A DNA stretch of 64,000 bases from UBA4733 sp036734945. GTDB lineage: Bacteria; Chloroflexota; UBA4733. The position numbers were made by a program, and so were the translations under genes. The stretch covers positions 26,905-90,904 of the forward strand of contig DAIMXP010000009.1 of NCBI GenBank assembly GCA_036734945.1, read 5' to 3'. Shown in pieces: positions 60,408 through 64,000 of the stretch (its first letter is position 1; each line of letters starts with the position of its first letter). The notes below the pieces were generated by a model. The model had not been told where the DNA came from. It did not search any database and saw only the letters and a program-made list of their open reading frames with translations.

Positions 60408-63400
60408 CGGCTCCCCTTCCCTGTGAATAGTCCGAGCGACGTGATGATCTGCGGCTCGCGGCGCTCCGTGTTCTCCTGCACGATGCTCAGGCGGTCGTCG
60501 TCGCGCAGGCGCATGACCAGCTCGGCCAGGTCGGCATCCCCGATGCCGGAGCGCAACTGGCGGTTGAGCGTGTCGATAGCGCCGGACGTGAGCGGGAAGC
60601 GGTAGATGTCGTCTACCGCGCGTTGCAGCTCGGGCAGGTCGAACAGCATCCCCTGCACCCGCTGCGCGTAAGCCTTGAGTCGCTCGTAGGTGCGGTAGCG
60701 CGCTCCTGTCGGTCGGCCCAGTTGCCCGCCGATCATCGGGTTCTCCTCCGCGAGGCGCTGGACGCCTGCCTCTACCAGTGCGTGATGCCGCTCATCCCGG
60801 GCGATGGCGGGAGTCGTCGGTGTACACTCGGCGGCCCGCAGCACGCGCAGCGGTGACTCCGTCACCGGCTCACCGTTTTGGTCAAGCCAACCCAAGGCAT
60901 CGTTGCCGTCCGCCGTGCGCATGTAGAGCAGCACCCCTTCCGGCTCCTCTGGCGTCCCGCTGTGCCGCCGGGTGGAAAAGACGACGTTCGGTAACCCTTC
61001 GATCTGCTTGCGCAACGCCGGATTATCTTTGGTGGCGTTGTGCCAGATCTGGTAGGCGTAGGAGGCGAGGTCGACTTCCCCCTCCGCATCACCATCCATG
61101 ATGCCGGCCTGCTCGTGGTAGAGCGCCAGCGCCTGCTCCAGGTTCATGTCGTCCTCGAAGAATGACTCATCGGCGCCAACAACCTCAGCATTTTCGTGCA
61201 ACCGCTGGCGCACGCGGCTGCGCAGGTTGATGATCCGCTCCACCCCCTTCGCTGGCAAGAAGCTGTAGCACAGTATCTCGCTCGCCTGCTGGCCGATGCG
61301 GTCGACTCGCCCGGCCCGCTGGATCAGGCGGATGATGGCCCACGGCAGGTCGTAGTTGACCACGATGGCGCAGTCTTGCAGGTTCTGTCCTTCGCTCAGC
61401 ACGTCCGTGGCGACCAGCACGCGCAACTCGTCCTGCGCCTGTACCTGCCCACGTTTGCCGTTGCTGACCGGGCTGAAGCGCCAGGCCAGCGCTGTCGGGT
61501 TCACCGAGGCTCCCGTGACGCCAGACAGGGCTCGCACGCCCCGCTCGCCAAGTTGCTTGCTGAGGTAGGTCACGGTATCGGCGAACTGCGTGAAGATCAG
61601 CAGCTTCTGCTGGGGATGTGTCTGCTGGATGAGGCGCGTCAACGCCGTCAGTTTGGCGTCGCGCCCAGGGTCCCAGGCGCCGCAGGCGTTCAACACCGCC
61701 AGCAGGGCGTCGGCGTCCCCTTGCAAATTGCGCCGCAAGGCAGGCGTGAACAGGATGGACGGTAGCCACTTGAAGCGCCCGCGGTGCCAGCGCGTGTAGC
61801 CGGCATACACGGCGGCTGCCGCTCGCTGGAATTCGGCGGCGCTTCGCCCGGCCTGCTCCGCCTCGTCGGGCGCTGCCTCCTCATCTTCCGCCGGGTCTGC
61901 CGGGAGGACGCCTTCGGGGTCACGGTCGCTGCGCGGGTCCAACACGGCCGCCTCTTGCGTGCCCACCGGTAGATCCAACCCTTGCTCGATGGCGTGCAGG
62001 AAGACGTAGTTGCGCAGGATGTGTCGCTCGACCGACTGGATAAAGGCCGGCCCACCGCTCTCCAGCCGCTTGAACAGGTTGGTGCGGCAGAACCCCATCA
62101 GCCGCTTGCCGGCGCGCGACAGGTCGGCCAGCGCCGCCTGCTGGGCAGCGGTCGCCTGCTTGCGTCGGTCCTTTGCCACGTAGTTGCCGAGGCCATAGCG
62201 GGGCAACGTCAAGGCGTCGATGGCGTTGACCACCGTTGGGGAGTAGAGGCGGGCATATTGATCGTCAGCGCCGTCTTGCAGCGGGAAGGTGACGGTGCGC
62301 GGCTGCCGCAGCGGGAAGTAGGAGCGGCGGCCATCGGCGTAGGTGAGGTACTTGCGGCCGGTCGCCGGATCGGTCTGCGCGTAGTTGTCTTGAATGAAGC
62401 TCCGCGTGCGCCGCACCATATACAGGCGCATCAACTCCCGCCAGTCGTCAGGATAGGGACTCTTCTCAAACGCGGCCAGGGAACGCACCGGACACTGATG
62501 CTTGGCCGAAAATTCCAGCTCGCCCATCTCCCGCAGCAAGGTGTCGGGCCGGATGCCGAGGTCGAGGTCTTCCGGCACGAACAGGGCAAGTTGCGCGGAG
62601 AGGTCCAGATAGCTCTTGTTGTACGGCGTCGCCGAAAGCAGGATGCAGCGGCTCTCGTTCTTCTTGATGTAGTCGCGAATCGCCCGGTAGCGCCGTCCCT
62701 CAGTGTTGCGCAGGTTATGGCTTTCGTCGATCAGCACCACGCGGTGGCGCGTGACGTGTTCCGGCAGTTCCTGCAAGGCCTGACTCAGCGGCAACACGCG
62801 GGCGATCAGGCGGTAGCGGTCGACGTGGTCCTGCCACATGGGAGTCAGGTTCTTCGGGCAGATGATCAGCGTCTCAGTGTGCTGATCTTCCTGGAAGATG
62901 CGCGCCAGCGCCGTCGCCATGAGTGTTTTGCCGAGGCCCACCACATCACCGATCAGCACGCCGCCGCGCTTGTTCAGGTGATGCGCTGCAATCTTCACTG
63001 CGGCTACTTGAAACGGGAAGAGCTCGTTGCCGAACTCCCGCGGGATGCGAAACTCGCTCAGCCCCGCCCGCGCTTCCTGGGAGAGGTGGTAGGCCATCTT
63101 CAGGTAGATGTGGTAGGGGGGAATCGCCTCCTCCCGTGCCCAACTGCTGTCGATGATGTCGGCCAGCTCCTCCGAGATGTCCAGGCACCAGCGATCGGCC
63201 CAGCGATCGTCAAACCAGCGTTGCAGGCTGCGGCAGGCGTCGTGGTCCAGCACGTCCACGTTCAACTCGCCCTGCTCGGAGAGGCCGGCCAGCGTGAGGT
63301 TGCTGCTGCCGAGAAAGCCAACGGTCGGCGTGATCGGACCGGGCAGGTGCGCCAGGTAGAGCTTGGCGTGCAGCCGGTGCCGCAGGTACAGCTTCACCAC

Positions 63401-63781
63401 CACCTTGCGTTCGCGCAGTTGCCGGCTCAGGCGGCGTAGCCCCGCCTCGTCGCCATTGTTCGGCGCTCCCAACGTGAGCTGCGTGCGGAACTCCTCCGCC
63501 ATCTGGCGCTTCAAGCGCAGCACCGTCTGCTGGTCGATGCCGTCATCCGGCGCCAGGCTGAACGCAGCGCGCACTTCCTCCTCCGCCGGCCGCTGCATGC
63601 CCACCAGCAATCGGCAGCAAGCCCCCTCGCCACCCGGCCAGGCGTCGATCAACCGATCGATGAGCTTCCAACCGCGCAGGTTGAAATAGCCCACACAGAA
63701 ATCGGCGCTATAGGAACGCTCCAGCGTCTCCCGCAGCGCCGGCAGCAGCGACACAGCAATGTTGTCGAAGATGCGCGGCAC
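60404..63781 (-). CDS. PLD-nuclease/SNF2 helicase fusion, defence-type
   Basis: 1125 residues from the GTG at 63781, chosen for its GGGAGGAG ribosome site; the frame extends further upstream in low-quality sequence. The N-terminal phospholipase-D-like domain (about 1-180) has one HxKx4-type motif in HRLHAKLYLAHL and GFLGSSNLTLAGL. The SNF2 helicase follows: Q-rich FPFQVAAVKI, Walker A GDVVGLGKTL near 305, DESH box VVLIDESHNLR near 355, LLSATPYNKS, then motifs V-VI VLVATDVLSEGQNLQDC and IQRAGRVDRIGQ near 820-850. First gene of a three-gene overlapping operon. PLD plus helicase is common in phage defence. Confidence 0.88.
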   Translation of the reverse strand: MPRIFDNIAVSLLPALRETLERSYSADFCVGYFNLRGWKLIDRLIDAWPGGEGACCRLLVGMQRPAEEEVRAAFSLAPDDGIDQQTVLRLKRQMAEEFRTQLTLGAPNNGDEAGLRRLSRQLRERKVVVKLYLRHRLHAKLYLAHLPGPITPTVGFLGSSNLTLAGLSEQGELNVDVLDHDACRSLQRWFDDRWADRWCLDISEELADIIDSSWAREEAIPPYHIYLKMAYHLSQEARAGLSEFRIPREFGNELFPFQVAAVKIAAHHLNKRGGVLIGDVVGLGKTLMATALARIFQEDQHTETLIICPKNLTPMWQDHVDRYRLIARVLPLSQALQELPEHVTRHRVVLIDESHNLRNTEGRRYRAIRDYIKKNESRCILLSATPYNKSYLDLSAQLALFVPEDLDLGIRPDTLLREMGELEFSAKHQCPVRSLAAFEKSPYPDDWRELMRLYMVRRTRSFIQDNYAQTDPATGRKYLTYADGRRSYFPLRQPRTVTFPLQDGADDQYARLYSPTVVNAIDALTLPRYGLGNYVAKDRRKQATAAQQAALADLSRAGKRLMGFCRTNLFKRLESGGPAFIQSVERHILRNYVFLHAIEQGLDLPVGTQEAAVLDPRSDRDPEGVLPADPAEDEEAAPDEAEQAGRSAAEFQRAAAAVYAGYTRWHRGRFKWLPSILFTPALRRNLQGDADALLAVLNACGAWDPGRDAKLTALTRLIQQTHPQQKLLIFTQFADTVTYLSKQLGERGVRALSGVTGASVNPTALAWRFSPVSNGKRGQVQAQDELRVLVATDVLSEGQNLQDCAIVVNYDLPWAIIRLIQRAGRVDRIGQQASEILCYSFLPAKGVERIINLRSRVRQRLHENAEVVGADESFFEDDMNLEQALALYHEQAGIMDGDAEGEVDLASYAYQIWHNATKDNPALRKQIEGLPNVVFSTRRHSGTPEEPEGVLLYMRTADGNDALGWLDQNGEPVTESPLRVLRAAECTPTTPAIARDERHHALVEAGVQRLAEENPMIGGQLGRPTGARYRTYERLKAYAQRVQGMLFDLPELQRAVDDIYRFPLTSGAIDTLNRQLRSGIGDADLAELVMRLRDDDRLSIVQENTERREPQIITSLGLFTGKGSR

Positions 63782-63845
63782 AGAGCTCCTCCCGCTGGAA
63801 AGGCACGACGCCCCGCTCGGCAGCAGACGGCACGTCCGTCCGGCG

Positions 63846-63854
63846 AGTGTAGCA
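63846..63854 (-). promoter_or_regulatory. Possible extended -10 promoter of the helicase operon
   Basis: On the minus strand TGC-TACACT occurs here, a TGN-extended -10, about 65 bases before the GTG at 63781. No convincing -35. 63855-64000 shows no gene. If real, the three-gene operon begins in this window and is complete. Confidence 0.35.
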
Positions 63855-64000
63855 CGCGCGTAACGCTGCGCCTCGAAGACGGGGTAGAGACGAGTGCGCC
63901 GCAAGGTATTGCATAGGAAGCGAGCATAACGATGCGCCGCGAGTTACAGGGCCGCGATTGCGATCGGCGGCCAAGCGACGGGGGGCGACTGCGGTCGCGT

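Noticed and set aside
55156..63781. Calling the operon a complete BREX or DISARM system
   Set aside because: PglZ, BrxC, BrxA, DrmA and DrmB are absent, and the helicase operon appears to begin inside the window.

Overview
This is a GC-rich window (roughly 60-65% by eye) dominated by vitamin B12 genes. I infer a Gram-positive-type or Chloroflexota-like bacterium at low to moderate confidence. The reasons are a GAAC-N4-GTTC LexA-type box, an anaerobic-style cob gene set carried with CobN and a ChlI/ChlD fusion, DUF433/DUF5615 and Uma2 accessory genes, many N-terminally anchored exported proteins with proline/serine/threonine/alanine linkers, and nothing that looks like outer-membrane machinery. 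I cannot name a species.

Layout. 1-6356 (+): a tandem pair of ABC exporters (first one cut by the window edge), an amidohydrolase, a MacB/LolD-type ABC ATPase with its FtsX permease, and fmt. 6373-9054 (-): a DUF5615/DUF433 toxin-antitoxin-like pair and dnaK. 9149-13338: an anchored solute-binding-like protein, a wrecked phosphodiester glycosidase gene, two unknown genes and a GNAT enzyme. 13573-29209 (-): a ten-gene B12 operon (cobN, chlI/D fusion, cobB-cbiC fusion, cbiD, cbiET, cbiL, cbiF, cbiG, cbiH, cbiX) behind a cobalamin riboswitch. 29440-41814: an accessory stretch with queD, sigma factor genes, a bluB-cobT fusion and Uma2, among many broken genes (tyrosine recombinase, queE, thiC, NHL, HEPN, SnoaL-like, mutL). 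42003-49611 (-): a second B12 operon (btuF, a btuF-like gene, cobO, cobS, cbiB, cobD/cobC, cbiP, cobU) behind a second cobalamin riboswitch. 50341-53091: debris, including two pieces of a DUF5131 gene, a toxin-antitoxin chimera and a 187-bp direct repeat. 53092-63781 (-): a defence-like island with a three-gene operon (PLD-SNF2 helicase, AlbA_2/ATP-binding protein, Eco57I-like DNA methyltransferase), followed by a separately promoted DUF5131-TcmP pair.

How the genes work together. The two riboswitch operons plus bluB-cobT cover most of corrin ring contraction, amidation, adenosylation, aminopropanol attachment, DMB synthesis and nucleotide-loop assembly. Uroporphyrinogen methyltransferase, the precorrin-6A reductase (cbiJ/cobK) and the BtuCD transporter are not in the window. 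Both an early cobalt chelatase (CbiX) and a late-type CobN are encoded in one operon.

Most notable. (1) The DUF5131-TcmP pair has a near-consensus promoter with a perfect GAAC-N4-GTTC box between -35 and -10 and apparently a leaderless start, which predicts SOS control. (2) TcmP is interrupted by one in-frame TAG, after which 91 clean codons continue. (3) The adjacent three-gene operon is chained by start/stop overlaps and does not match a complete BREX or DISARM set. (4) Many accessory genes carry internal or terminal deletions, while the B12 operons are intact.
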